Numbered from the stretch's first letter, positions 1-8,579 are shown. The stretch is 64,000 nucleotides of DNA from Salipiger bermudensis HTCC2601 (GCF_000153725.1 NZ_DS022276.1:2105442-2169441); one strand, 5' to 3'. A program made the numbers and translations. The notes: a model not told the origin generated them from the letters alone.

Positions 1-399
1 CAATATTTTCTGCACGTAGGTGAGTATATCGGAACAGCATTCTCGGGTCTCGGTGCCCACTTATAAGTGCAACTTCGGGGACCGACAAACCCATCTCAAA
101 GAAGCGGCTGACTGCTTCATGCCGAAGATCATGAAAACGTAGGGCTCTCAATTTGCTTATAGTCTTCGGCTACTTTGCCCTTAACAGCGCTGCCAGCATT
201 GCTTAAATGCGTTCGCTGAAACAGGGAATATTCTAACCGAACTGTCATCACAGACCTCCAAACATATCTCGCAAACACATCAACTGCAACGGCGGGTCAG
301 TGGGATACGCCTAGCATGGCCGTCCTTTGTCTCTCGGATCGTCAAAGTGGATGTATCCATTGAAACATCACACCACCTCGCGCCCCGTTTGGTTGCGGT
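1..399 (-). pseudogene. Degenerate tyrosine recombinase (phage-type integrase), cut by the left edge
   Basis: The reverse strand reads as the C-terminal half of a tyrosine recombinase, in pieces. The piece 399-283 contains TLTIRETKDGHARRIPLT, the strand pair carrying the conserved Lys. The piece 279-184 ends in IFPVSANAFKQCWQRC. The piece from about 169 to 1, in another frame, contains [19 protein letters not shown] and LFRYTHL, which supply the HxxR pair, the second His and the Tyr nucleophile. The reading is broken by TGA at 282-280, TAA at 183-181 and a frame change between about 181 and 160; TAG at 402-400 closes the upstream end. The N-terminal half was not found upstream. The last residues lie beyond base 1. 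It is a dead integrase, the trace of a prophage or genomic island insertion. The call rests on motif recognition and is firm for family, less so for exact limits. Confidence 0.85.
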
Positions 400-441
400 C
401 TATGGTCTGCCGGCAGTGGGGGCTTGTGGCGAGGGCCGTTT

Positions 442-491
442 CGGGGGCGCTGCCCCCGTCCGCGCGAGGCGCGGACTCCCCCGGAGTATTT
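442..491 (+). repeat. GC-rich palindromic intergenic element, copy 1
   Basis: The element has three blocks: GGGGGCGCTGCCCCC (a hairpin), then the inverted repeat GTCCGCGC/GCGCGGAC with loop GAG, then TCCCCCGGAGTATTT. A related block in reverse orientation lies at 40758-40800, with the same GGGGGCGCTGCCCC core and a CCCCCGG-ATATTTT end. Both are intergenic. The type resembles dispersed intergenic repeats of Rhodobacterales; a REP-like or terminator role is inference. Confidence 0.6.
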
Positions 492-555
492 GTCGACGTA
501 GAGAAGGGGCGGGGCCGGGCCTGTGGCGGGCGGGCGGGCGCTCAGGCCGGCGGTG

Positions 556-1158
556 TCATTCGCCGGGACGTCTGAGCTCGAAGACCTCGCGGATCACCGA
601 GTAGTCGCGGTAGCCAAGCCGGGTCAGCGGCTGGAAGGTGGTCACGTCGAAGCGCCCGTCGACGAGGCAATCGTCGCGGAGATGCACGCCGGTGACCTCT
701 CCGAAGGTGACGAAATTGGCCGCGCCCGGCAGCTTGACGATCTCCACGACCCTGCATTCCAGCGCCGCCGGTGCCGCGGCCACGCGCGGGCAGTCGATGG
801 TCTCGCATTCGGCCTTCTCGAGCCCGGCCAGTTCGAACTCGTCCTTGCCCGCCTCCCAGGGACCGGAGGTCAGGTTCATCGCGTCGCGCATGGCGAACTC
901 GACGATGTTGACGCAGAACGTGCCGGTCTCGCGCAGCTGGGCGACGCTGTCCTTGGTGTCGCCGCGATCGTCCTTGGTGGAGGTCGAGGAGAACATCACC
1001 TGCGGCGGCACATAGGCCACTGCATTGAAGAAGCTGTAGGGCGCGAGATTGTCGCCCATCGCGCCACGGGTCGAGATCCAGCCGATCGGGCGTGGCGTGA
1101 CGATGGCGTTGAACGGGTTGTGGGGCAGGCCGTGGCCATCCTCTGGGCGGTAGAACAT
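556..1158 (-). CDS. Flavin reductase family protein (FMN-binding split barrel)
   Basis: A 200-residue protein with the flavin reductase-like FMN-binding split-barrel fold. The N-terminal half shows NAIVTPRPIGWISTRG, followed by LAPYSFFNAVAYVPPQVMFSS, the two strands that form the FMN phosphate and isoalloxazine site in this family. Members reduce or bind FMN and often serve two-component oxygenases, but many of these alphaproteobacterial proteins have no assigned partner. The ATG start is preceded by GAGAGGA at good spacing. The divergent GNAT gene begins only 28 bp away, so the two promoters must overlap or sit inside each other's 5' ends. No oxygenase is adjacent, so the specific reaction is not known. 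Confidence 0.85.
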   Translation of the reverse strand: MFYRPEDGHGLPHNPFNAIVTPRPIGWISTRGAMGDNLAPYSFFNAVAYVPPQVMFSSTSTKDDRGDTKDSVAQLRETGTFCVNIVEFAMRDAMNLTSGPWEAGKDEFELAGLEKAECETIDCPRVAAAPAALECRVVEIVKLPGAANFVTFGEVTGVHLRDDCLVDGRFDVTTFQPLTRLGYRDYSVIREVFELRRPGE

Positions 1159-1186
1159 TGCTGTCCTCTCAACTGTTTGCAGCTAT

Positions 1187-1723
1187 ATGCTGAAACAGAT
1201 AGGCCGGATCGCGGATGAATGCACGGGAGAAGCGGCGCTGTTCACGCTGTCACAGGAAAAGCCGGGGGACTGGTGGGAGGTCGAGGCGCTCTACGACCTG
1301 AGCTTTGCCCCCGGGCGGACGCTGCTCTCGTCCTACCGCCTGCGCGACGACGTGCCGCCGGTGGCCGAGCTGTGCCGGGTGGCGCGCGATGAGAGCGGCA
1401 TCCTCGGCGGTGCGATCCGCTACTGGCCGGTGCGCATCGGGCACTGGCACGCGCTGCTGCTGGGGCCGGTGGCGGTGCACCCCACGGCGCAGGGCGAGGG
1501 GCTGGGCGCGGCGCTGATCCGCGACACCGTCGAACGCGCCCGGGCGCTGGAATGGTCGCGGGTGCTTCTGGTGGGCGACGAGCCCTATTACAGGCGCTTC
1601 GGATTCGGGCATCTGAGCGGAGTCGAGATGCCGCCGCCCACCAATCCCGAGCGGATCCTCGGGCTCGAGCTGGTGCCCGGCGCCTGGCAGGGCGTGGCCG
1701 GTGAGGTCACCCGTTACGCTTGA
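1187..1723 (+). CDS. GNAT family N-acetyltransferase
   Basis: A 178-residue GNAT acetyltransferase resembling the YhbS branch. The acetyl-CoA binding signature is AVHPTAQGEGLGAALIRDTV (motif A, Q/R-x-x-G-x-G/A form) near residues 95-115, followed by VLLVGDEPYYRRFGFGH, the motif B region typical of YhbS-like proteins. The acceptor is unknown. The ATG has no visible Shine-Dalgarno sequence and lies 28 bp from the start of the divergent flavin reductase, so a leaderless transcript or a slightly later start is possible. The gene ends shortly before the EcsC gene and may be co-transcribed with it. Confidence 0.85.
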   Translation: MLKQIGRIADECTGEAALFTLSQEKPGDWWEVEALYDLSFAPGRTLLSSYRLRDDVPPVAELCRVARDESGILGGAIRYWPVRIGHWHALLLGPVAVHPTAQGEGLGAALIRDTVERARALEWSRVLLVGDEPYYRRFGFGHLSGVEMPPPTNPERILGLELVPGAWQGVAGEVTRYA

Positions 1724-1773
1724 TTTCCGGCGCCGAGCACCGATCTTCTCTTGGAAGAGAAGGAAGGGCCGCC

Positions 1774-2523
1774 ATGACCGGAACGGAGCTTGTCGCCGTG
1801 GACACCAGCAAGGAGATCGCCGCGCTCGCGCGCCGCTACCGCTCGGCGGGGGGCGTGGGGTTGCAGGTGCTCAACATCATCGGCGGGCAGGCCGAGAACC
1901 TGCTCGAGCGGTTGCCCGACAAGGTCAAGGACCGGCTCGAGACCGCCACCGAACGAGCGCTCGAGACGGCGATGCGCGCCGCCGCCGGGTCGCGCGGGGT
2001 GGTGCCGGACCAGAAGAGCTGGCTCAACACCGCGCTGACCACTGCCATGGGCGCGGCTGGCGGCGCCGGGGGGCTGCCGACGGCGCTGGCCGAGCTGCCG
2101 GTGACCACGACGGTGCTGCTGCGCGCCATCCAAGGCATCGCCGCAGAGCACGGCTTTGATCCGAACGATCCCGAGATCCGGCGCGAGTGCCTGGTGGTGT
2201 TCGGCGCGGCGGGCCCGCTCGAGCATGACGATGGCGCCGACATGGGGTTCCTGTCGGCACGGGTCACGCTGACCGGCACCACGGTGCACGGGCTGATCCG
2301 GAGCGTCTCGCCGAAGCTGGCGGCGGTGATGGGCCAGAAGCTCGCGGCGCAGACCGTGCCGGTGCTCGGGGCGGCGGCAGGGGCGGCGACGAATTTCGCC
2401 TATACCAGCTACTACCAGCAGATGGCCTTCGTGCATTTCGGCCTGCTGAAGCTGGCGCGCGACAGCGGTCAGGAACGCGCCGCGCTGGTCGATGCGCTGC
2501 GCGCCGAGATGCGCCGGGGTTAA
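1774..2523 (+). CDS. EcsC family protein
   Basis: A 249-residue protein recognised as EcsC family, named after the third gene of the Bacillus ecs locus; the biochemical role of this family is unknown. The middle is glycine- and alanine-rich and hydrophobic (for example TTAMGAAGGAGGLPTALAEL), followed by TTVLLRAIQGIAAEHGFDP, typical of the family, and a C-terminal hydrophobic stretch GAAAGAATNFAYTSYYQQMA. I chose the ATG at 1774 because AGAAGGAAGG lies just upstream; an in-frame opening from 1720 would overlap the previous gene and has no ribosome binding site. Confidence 0.8.
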   Translation: MTGTELVAVDTSKEIAALARRYRSAGGVGLQVLNIIGGQAENLLERLPDKVKDRLETATERALETAMRAAAGSRGVVPDQKSWLNTALTTAMGAAGGAGGLPTALAELPVTTTVLLRAIQGIAAEHGFDPNDPEIRRECLVVFGAAGPLEHDDGADMGFLSARVTLTGTTVHGLIRSVSPKLAAVMGQKLAAQTVPVLGAAAGAATNFAYTSYYQQMAFVHFGLLKLARDSGQERAALVDALRAEMRRG

Positions 2524-2871
2524 CCACTTTTTCGGGTTTCGGCGCTAGTTAGGGCAGGCGGGTCGGCAAAGCCGGTCCGCTCGGCGCTCTGGCGAAGGTG
2601 CGGGCTGCGGGATGTTCAGCTGGTGCCGGCGGTCTTGTGGACCCTGCTCGCCTTGGGGCCGGTCCCGCGCAGAATGTGCGGGAAGTGTCTGTGGCCAGAA
2701 CGGCGCACGGCGCGTCCATGATCGAGGGGGCGTCCGACCAGAGCGATCATCTGGTTGGGCGCTTTTCCAAAGCCCGGCGGCGACGGGGATGAACGGGGCA
2801 CGGCCTGCGCACGGGGTGAACGGCCCGGGCAAACGGCGCGGGGAGGGCGCGACCGGGGCTGGCGGCCCGGC
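2524..2871. other. Intergenic region between convergent genes, nothing recognised
   Basis: This 348-bp stretch lies between the 3' ends of the EcsC gene and ptsP. Several short open frames cross it on both strands, but none has a recognisable domain, a convincing ribosome binding site or a match to its neighbours. No T-tailed hairpin was found. Confidence 0.5.
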
Positions 2872-5106
2872 TCAGCCGTTCCAGCGCAGGTATTCGAGAA
2901 CCGACTCGCGGACCGATTGCTCACCGCGCTCGCGCGCGTCACAGATCACGTCATAGAGCGCATCGAGATCGGTGCGCATGATCAGGCTCTTCACCGGCCC
3001 GATGGAGGCCGGGCGCATCGACAGGCGGTGCAGGCCGATGGCGGCGAGGCAGACCGCCTCGATGGGCCGGCCGGCATCTTCGCCGCAGAAGCTCAGCGGC
3101 GTACCGGTCTCCGAGCAGCGCTGCACGATCTGCTCGAGGAAGGTCAGGAAGCTGACATTGAGCGTGTCGTAGCGCCGCCGCACACGCTCGTTCTCGCGGT
3201 CGGCGGCGAAGAAGAACTGCTTGAGGTCGTTGCCACCGATCGAGATGAACTCGACATCCTCGAAGAATTTCTTCGAGGCATAGGCGAGGCTCGGGGTCTC
3301 GAGCATGGTGCCGATGGTGACCTTCTCGGGGACCGCGTGGCCGAGCTTGCGTTCGATGGCGAGGGCCTTCTCGACCTCGGCGCGCGCGGCTCGGAATTCC
3401 TCGTATTGCGCGACGAAGGGGAACATCACCGACAGCGGTCGCCCGCCGGAGGCGCGCAGCAGGGCCTGAATCTGCATCCGCATGACGCCGGGCTTGTCGA
3501 GCCCGACGCGGATCGCCCGCCAACCGAGCGCCGGGTTCGGCTCGTCGGTGGGCTTCATGTAGGGCAGCACCTTGTCCGAGCCGATGTCGAGCGTGCGGAA
3601 CACCACCGGCTTGTCACCGGCGGAATCCATCACCCGCTTGTAGACCTCGACGAGCTCGGTGCGGCGCGGCATCTGGTTGCGGATCAGGAACTGCAGCTCG
3701 GTGCGGAACAGCCCCACGCCTTCTGCGCCGGAGGTCGGCAGCGAGGGCAGGTCGGCCAGCAGCCCGGCATTCATCAGCAGGTGCACACGCCTGCCGCAGA
3801 GCGAGATCGCCGGCTTCTTGCGGATCGAGGCGTAGCGTTCCTGCGCCTGCGCCTGCATCGCGATCTTGTCGCGGAACGCGGTGACCACGCTGTCATCGGG
3901 GCGCAGGTGGACCAGCCCCTGATCGCCATCGACCATGATGTGATCCCCGTTCAGCGCCTCGTTGGTGACGCGACCGGCATGGATCACCAGAGGGATCGCC
4001 AGCGCCCGCGCCACGATTGCCGCATGGCTGCCGACGGAGCCCTCCTCGAGCACCAGGCCCTTCAGGCTGCGACCGTAGTCCAGCAGCTCGCCGGGGCCGA
4101 TGTTGCGGGCCACCAGGATCGGATCGGCGGGCATCTCGGCGCCGGTCTCGCGGCCCTGACCGGTGAGGATTCGCAGCAGCCGGTTCGACAGGTCGTCGAG
4201 ATCGTGCAGCCGCTCGCGCAGGTAGGGATCGGCGACCTGGCTCATGCGGGCGCGGGCCACGGATTGCTCCTTCTCGACCGCCGCCTCGGCAGAGAGGCCG
4301 CGGTCGATGTCCTCCTCCATGCGGGCGCGCCAGCCCTTGGAATTGGCGAACATGCGATACGCTTCGAGCACCTCGAGCTGCTCGCCGCTGGCGCCCTCGA
4401 GCATCTCGTCGACGCTGACGCGCAACTCCTCGACGGCGGCTTCGAGCCGGTCGCGCTCGCGCTGGGGATCGTCGGTGACGAGGTTGGTGACCACGACGCG
4501 CGGCTCGTGCAGCCAGACATGGCCCTCGGCGGTGCCTTCCTGCCCGGTGATGCCGCGGATCATCGCTGGCTGGGTGTGGCGCGCCTTGAGCGCCGCGCCT
4601 TCGCCGATGAAGGCACCGAGCTCGGCCATCTCGGCCAGCACCATCGCCACCACTTCCAGCGCATAGATCTCGTCGGAGGTGAACTCGCGCTTGTCCTTGG
4701 TCTGCACCACCAGCACGCCGAGCTTCTCTCCGAGGCGCTGGATCGGCAGGCCGAGGAAGCTCGAATAGATCTCCTCGCCGGTCTCGGGCATGTAACGGAA
4801 GCCACGCTCCGAGGGCGCGTCAGCGGTGTTGACCATCTGCCCGGTGCGCGCGACGCGGCCCACAAGGCCCTCGCCGAGCTTCATCCGGGTGTGGTGCACC
4901 GCTTCCTGCTTCAGGCCCTCGGTGGCGCACAGCTCGAGCGTCTGCTCGTCACGGAACAGATAGATGGAGCACACTTCGGTGCCCATCGAATCCGCCGTCA
5001 GATGCGTGATCTTGTCCAGCCGCTCCTGCCCGGCCGCTTCTTCGGCCATGGTGTCGCGGAGCCGGCCAAGCAGCTTGCGGCTTTCGCTTTCCGTGCCGTC
5101 CGGCAT
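2872..5106 (-). CDS. ptsP: Phosphoenolpyruvate-protein phosphotransferase PtsP (EI-Ntr)
   Basis: EI-Ntr, the first enzyme of the nitrogen-type phosphotransferase system; it autophosphorylates from PEP and passes the phosphate to NPr. It is 744 residues. A GAF domain occupies about residues 20-165 (MGTEVCSIYLF, LGEGLVGRVARTG). The EI core follows, with the phospho-His in GSVGSHAAIVARALAIP (His361), and the PEP-binding barrel carries the catalytic Cys in CGEDAGRP (Cys674). I chose the ATG at 5106; the frame stays open further upstream but that extension lacks family similarity. It follows lysC by 49 bp on the same strand, so the two are probably one transcript. No other PTS gene is in the window. 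Confidence 0.95.
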   Translation of the reverse strand: MPDGTESESRKLLGRLRDTMAEEAAGQERLDKITHLTADSMGTEVCSIYLFRDEQTLELCATEGLKQEAVHHTRMKLGEGLVGRVARTGQMVNTADAPSERGFRYMPETGEEIYSSFLGLPIQRLGEKLGVLVVQTKDKREFTSDEIYALEVVAMVLAEMAELGAFIGEGAALKARHTQPAMIRGITGQEGTAEGHVWLHEPRVVVTNLVTDDPQRERDRLEAAVEELRVSVDEMLEGASGEQLEVLEAYRMFANSKGWRARMEEDIDRGLSAEAAVEKEQSVARARMSQVADPYLRERLHDLDDLSNRLLRILTGQGRETGAEMPADPILVARNIGPGELLDYGRSLKGLVLEEGSVGSHAAIVARALAIPLVIHAGRVTNEALNGDHIMVDGDQGLVHLRPDDSVVTAFRDKIAMQAQAQERYASIRKKPAISLCGRRVHLLMNAGLLADLPSLPTSGAEGVGLFRTELQFLIRNQMPRRTELVEVYKRVMDSAGDKPVVFRTLDIGSDKVLPYMKPTDEPNPALGWRAIRVGLDKPGVMRMQIQALLRASGGRPLSVMFPFVAQYEEFRAARAEVEKALAIERKLGHAVPEKVTIGTMLETPSLAYASKKFFEDVEFISIGGNDLKQFFFAADRENERVRRRYDTLNVSFLTFLEQIVQRCSETGTPLSFCGEDAGRPIEAVCLAAIGLHRLSMRPASIGPVKSLIMRTDLDALYDVICDARERGEQSVRESVLEYLRWNG

Positions 5107-5155
5107 GGTGATCAGACCTGTCCCCGTCGCAATATCAGGACGACCCGGGATATTC

Positions 5156-6394
5156 TCAGGCCGCCTTCTCCAGTTCGAAGGCATCATGCAGTGCCTGAAC
5201 AGCGAGTTCCATGTATTTCCGGTCGATTAGGACAGAAATCTTGATCTCGGAAGTTGTAATGACGCGGATGTTGATGCCCTCGTCGGACAGCACCTTGAAC
5301 ATCTTCGCGGCGACGCCGGTATGCGAGCGCATCCCGATGCCAACCACCGAGATCTTGCAGACGTCGGTGTCGGCCACGAGGTCGTGGAAATTGATGTCGC
5401 CGGCGTCCTTGGACTTCTTCAGCGCCTCTTCCGCGCGCGCCACCTGGTTGGTGGGGCAGGAGAAGGTCATGTCGGTGCGGCCATCTTCGGAGATGTTCTG
5501 CACGATCATGTCGACATTCACGCCGGCCTCGGAGAGCGGGGTGAAGATGGCGGCGGCGATGCCCGGACGGTCGGCGACCGAGATCAGGGTCATCTTGGCT
5601 TCGTCGCGGGAATGGGCGACCCCGGAGACAACGTTCAGTTCCATGATTTCCTCCTCGTCGCAGACCAGCGTGCCGGCCTCGTCGGATTGTTCCTCGAAGC
5701 TCGAGAGCACCCGCAGCTTCACATTGTAGCGCATCGCCAGCTCGACCGAGCGGGTTTGCAGAACCTTGGCCCCGAGAGAGGCCAACTCGAGCATCTCCTC
5801 GAACGCGATGCGGTCGAGCTTGCGGGCCTTGTCGCAGATCCGCGGGTCTGTGGTGTAGACCCCGTCGACATCGGTGTAGATGTCGCAGCGCTCGGCCTCG
5901 AAGGCGGCGGCGAAGGCGACGGCGGTGGTGTCCGAGCCGCCACGGCCCAGCGTGGTGATGCGGCCCTCGGGCGAGATGCCCTGGAAACCCGCGACCACGG
6001 CCACCCGCATGCCCTCGCCGAACTTGCGGGTGATGTTGTCGGTGGGGATGTCGACGATGCGGGCCGCGCTGTGGGCGCTGGTGGTGTTGAGCGGCACCTG
6101 CCAGCCCTGCCAGCTGCGCGCGGGGACGTCCATTTCCTGAAGAGTCATGGCCATCAGGCCGGCGGTGACATTCTCGCCCGAGCTTACCACGGCGTCATAT
6201 TCGCGCGCGTCGAACAGCGGCGATGTCTCTTCGACATAGCCCACGAGCTTGTTGGTCTCGCCGGACATGGCCGAGACGATCACGATCACGTCGTAGCCCT
6301 TGGCCACCTCGACGCCGACGCGTTTGGCAGCGCGGCGGATACGATCGAGCGTTGCCACGGACGTGCCGCCGAATTTCATCACGAGAACGGGCAT
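5156..6394 (-). CDS. lysC: Aspartokinase
   Basis: Aspartate kinase (EC 2.7.2.4), the entry step to lysine, threonine, methionine and diaminopimelate. The 412-residue protein begins MPVLVMKFGGTSV, the amino-acid kinase ATP-binding signature, and has TTLGRGGSDTTAVAFAAA and the DVDGVYTTDPR loop. The C-terminal third holds two ACT domains (VSGVAHSRDEAKMTLISVAD; VCKISVVGIGMRSHTGVAAK), so feedback control by lysine and/or threonine is expected. The length fits the class with tandem ACT domains and no fused homoserine dehydrogenase. It heads the lysC-ptsP pair. The 110-bp gap upstream should hold its promoter; I saw no riboswitch. Confidence 0.97.
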   Translation of the reverse strand: MPVLVMKFGGTSVATLDRIRRAAKRVGVEVAKGYDVIVIVSAMSGETNKLVGYVEETSPLFDAREYDAVVSSGENVTAGLMAMTLQEMDVPARSWQGWQVPLNTTSAHSAARIVDIPTDNITRKFGEGMRVAVVAGFQGISPEGRITTLGRGGSDTTAVAFAAAFEAERCDIYTDVDGVYTTDPRICDKARKLDRIAFEEMLELASLGAKVLQTRSVELAMRYNVKLRVLSSFEEQSDEAGTLVCDEEEIMELNVVSGVAHSRDEAKMTLISVADRPGIAAAIFTPLSEAGVNVDMIVQNISEDGRTDMTFSCPTNQVARAEEALKKSKDAGDINFHDLVADTDVCKISVVGIGMRSHTGVAAKMFKVLSDEGINIRVITTSEIKISVLIDRKYMELAVQALHDAFELEKAA

Positions 6395-6504
6395 GGGAGT
6401 TTCCCCGGATGGCCTTGAATCAGGCGCGGTTTACGCGCAGGCAGCGTTTCGCGCAAGAGGCTCAAGCGCTTGGGGCTGGGGTGCCGGGGCACCGCGCGCG
6501 TCGC

Positions 6505-6963
6505 TCACCGGCGGCGATAGTCCACCGCCTGCAGCCCGCCGTCGTTGACATGGGTCTCCTTGCCCTGGACGACGTCGGTGTTCTGCGCCGTCACCGCGCG
6601 CCAGCCCTCGGCCCCACGTTGCAGGACGAAGACGAGGATGGTCTGGCGCGGCCCGGCTGTGCCGCCATCGGGCGGGCGCTGGCCGCTGAGGGTGAAGCGG
6701 CAGCGCACCACCGCGTGGTCGGGGCCGAGCCGCCGGGTCTCGATGCGGCCCGGGCGCAGCTCGGTGTCGCTGAAGAAGCTCTTGAGCGCGTAATCGTGGG
6801 GCTTGGCGATGGCGTCGCGCCCGGTCCACCAGAGCCCGGTGACGTTGACGAAATCGGCATCCTCGGTGAAAAGCGCCGCGATCTGTGCGCCCTCGCGGCT
6901 GGCCCAGGCGCGGGCGAACGCCGCGGGGAAGTCCTGCGGCTCAGTAGGGATGGGCGCGGCCAT
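6505..6963 (-). CDS. SgcJ/EcaC-type NTF2-like protein
   Basis: A 152-residue NTF2/SnoaL-fold protein of the SgcJ/EcaC (DUF4440-like) kind. Visible family features are FARAWASREGAQIAALFTED near the N-terminus, DFVNVTGLWWTGRDAI, and the strand-rich end with TILVFVLQRGAEGWRAVTAQ and NTDV. These small alpha+beta-barrel proteins have no agreed function; some are dehydratases or isomerases. The start overlaps the end of the upstream SDR gene by 23 bp, so it is translated in the same operon as the SDR, DUF1178 and probably NUDIX genes. Confidence 0.8.
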   Translation of the reverse strand: MAAPIPTEPQDFPAAFARAWASREGAQIAALFTEDADFVNVTGLWWTGRDAIAKPHDYALKSFFSDTELRPGRIETRRLGPDHAVVRCRFTLSGQRPPDGGTAGPRQTILVFVLQRGAEGWRAVTAQNTDVVQGKETHVNDGGLQAVDYRRR

Positions 6964-7585
6964 CCCAGGTCTCGAAGCAGCCGGTGGTCTCGAGGCTCAG
7001 CGCCTGCAGCCGGTCGGCAAGGCCGGTGGCGGCTTCCGCGGGGGTGATCTCGGCGGCGGTGCCGCCCATGTCGGTCTGCACCCAGCCGGGATGGTAGATG
7101 CCCACCGCGATGCCCTCGGGCTTGAGGTCGACGGCGAGGTTGCGGCCGAGATTCAGTGCCGCGGCCTTTGAGGCGCGGTAGATGTAGCTGCCGCCCGGCG
7201 CGCGGGTGTGCGAGGCCATCTGCGACGAGATGATCATGATGCGCGGCGTGGCGCCCCGGCGCAGATGCGGCAGCAGCGCCTGAACGGTCAGGAACACGCC
7301 GGTGACGTTGGCGGCGAAACTCTCGGCCCACATCGCGGCGGGGTAGCCGCCCTCGAGCGGCTGGCCCTTGTCGAGATAGACGCCCGCGTTGCAGACCAGC
7401 GCCTCGAGCGCGACACCGTCGAGGCGCTCGGCCAGGGCGGCGACCGAGGCCGGATCGGTCACGTCGAGGGTCTCGAGCCCATCGCCGCTGCGGGCAGTGC
7501 CGATGACATCGCAGCCCCGCGAGGCCAGCTCGAAGGAGAGCGCCGCGCCGATGCCGCGGTTGGCGCCGGTGATCAGGGCGCGCAT
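6941..7585 (-). CDS. SDR family NAD(P)-dependent oxidoreductase
   Basis: A 214-residue short-chain dehydrogenase. The cofactor motif is TGANRGIG (residues 6-13), followed by the NAG motif in VCNAGVY, the catalytic Ser in IISSQMASH (about 119-120) and Tyr136-x3-Lys140 in YIYRASK. The C-terminal GIYHPGWVQTDMGG is typical of small SDRs of the CsgA/sniffer type. I chose the start at 7585 because the ATG overlaps the stop of the upstream DUF1178 gene as TGATG, a translational-coupling arrangement. The substrate is unknown. Confidence 0.88.
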   Translation of the reverse strand: MRALITGANRGIGAALSFELASRGCDVIGTARSGDGLETLDVTDPASVAALAERLDGVALEALVCNAGVYLDKGQPLEGGYPAAMWAESFAANVTGVFLTVQALLPHLRRGATPRIMIISSQMASHTRAPGGSYIYRASKAAALNLGRNLAVDLKPEGIAVGIYHPGWVQTDMGGTAAEITPAEAATGLADRLQALSLETTGCFETWDGRAHPY

Positions 7586-8019
7586 CAGTTCGATTTCCGC
7601 GTCGGCAGGAAGGGCAGGGGGGCGACGGGGACGCCCTCTTCGATCAGCTTCTTGGCTTCGTCTCCACGGGTCTCGCCCCAGATCGAGCGCGCCGGGGCGT
7701 CGCCGGAATGCATGGCGCGGGCCTCGCGGGCAAAGTCGCGACCGACGTAGTCGGAGCTCTTCTCGATCTCCTTGCGCAGCTCCTTCAGGGCCTGTTCGGC
7801 CGGATTGGCCGGGGCAGAGAGCGGCGCCTCTGGCGCGGTCCTCGCCTTCTCGCTGCCCACGTTGACGCGCGGCGCCATGAGCTCCTTCTCGACCTCTGTG
7901 GAGCCGCAGACGGCACAGCTCACCATGCCGGCGGCGTGCAGCTTGTCGAAGGCGCTCGCGGACTGGAACCAGCTGTCGAAGCGATGGTCCTGCGCGCATC
8001 TGAGAGAATACTGGATCAT
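7585..8019 (-). CDS. DUF1178 family protein
   Basis: A 144-residue DUF1178 protein, a family common in alpha- and betaproteobacteria with no known function. The N-terminus MIQYSLRCAQDHRFDSWFQS and the following CAVCGS give a small zinc-ribbon-like arrangement (Cys8, His12, then C-x2-C). A basic/acidic helical middle and the C-terminal SDYVGRDFAREARAMH and IWGETRGDEAKKLIEEGVP are family signatures. It sits directly upstream of, and overlaps by 1 bp, the SDR gene. Confidence 0.88.
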   Translation of the reverse strand: MIQYSLRCAQDHRFDSWFQSASAFDKLHAAGMVSCAVCGSTEVEKELMAPRVNVGSEKARTAPEAPLSAPANPAEQALKELRKEIEKSSDYVGRDFAREARAMHSGDAPARSIWGETRGDEAKKLIEEGVPVAPLPFLPTRKSN

Positions 8020-8079
8020 CTTATTTTTCCGGGATTACACTGTAATACCTAGTCGTTCGGGCAGGAATATCAAGCCGAA

Positions 8080-8541
8080 CTACCGTCCAAGCGCGGCGGG
8101 GTCGAAGCGCTCCAGAAGCTTTGCGAGCTCCTTTTCCTTGACCATCGAGGCGGCTTTTCTGCGGCTCACCCAGCGGCGCTTGCGCTCGCCGCGCTCGGGA
8201 AAGCGCTTTTCGAGCTTGCGCACCTTGACCGGAAAGACCAGCGCGAAATGCGGCTGCGGGTTCGAGCGTTTGCGATAGGCAAAGCCGCCGATGCAGTTGT
8301 CGGTGGCCTTGCCCTTGACGCCGGCCTCTTCCCAAGCCTCGCGGGCGGCGGTCTCCTCTGGCTTGCGGCCGCTCATCGGCCAGCCCTTTGGGATCGTCCA
8401 GCGATGCCCGCTATGGCTGGTGATCATCAGGATCTGCACCTTGCCGCCGTTCAGCCGGTAGCACAGCGCCGCATATTGCAGGCGGCGGATCTTCTTGATG
8501 CGGGGGGTCTTCAGGACCTTGCGGACCGAGGCGTTGGGCAT
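8080..8541 (-). CDS. NUDIX hydrolase
   Basis: A 153-residue NUDIX pyrophosphohydrolase. The Nudix box reads GWPMSGRKPEETAAREAWEE followed by AGV, matching Gx5Ex7REUxEExGU fully, so the metal-binding Glu residues are intact. The flanking RWTIPKGWPM and RWVSRRKAASMV, with a basic N-terminus (KTPRIKKIRR), resemble the small diphosphoinositol/polyphosphate-type bacterial NUDIX proteins; substrate is not determined. I chose the ATG at 8541; a long extension open upstream is a frame artefact covering the Kdo transferase. It lies 38 bp downstream of the Kdo transferase gene and is probably co-transcribed. Confidence 0.9.
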   Translation of the reverse strand: MPNASVRKVLKTPRIKKIRRLQYAALCYRLNGGKVQILMITSHSGHRWTIPKGWPMSGRKPEETAAREAWEEAGVKGKATDNCIGGFAYRKRSNPQPHFALVFPVKVRKLEKRFPERGERKRRWVSRRKAASMVKEKELAKLLERFDPAALGR

Positions 8542-8579
8542 GATGTCGCTTCTTCTGAGTCTCAGCGACCATGCATCCG

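Noticed and set aside
2755-5244. Long open frame on the plus strand opposite ptsP
   Set aside because: It is antisense to a complete PtsP with all catalytic motifs, has low-complexity composition typical of high-GC shadow frames and no recognisable domain.
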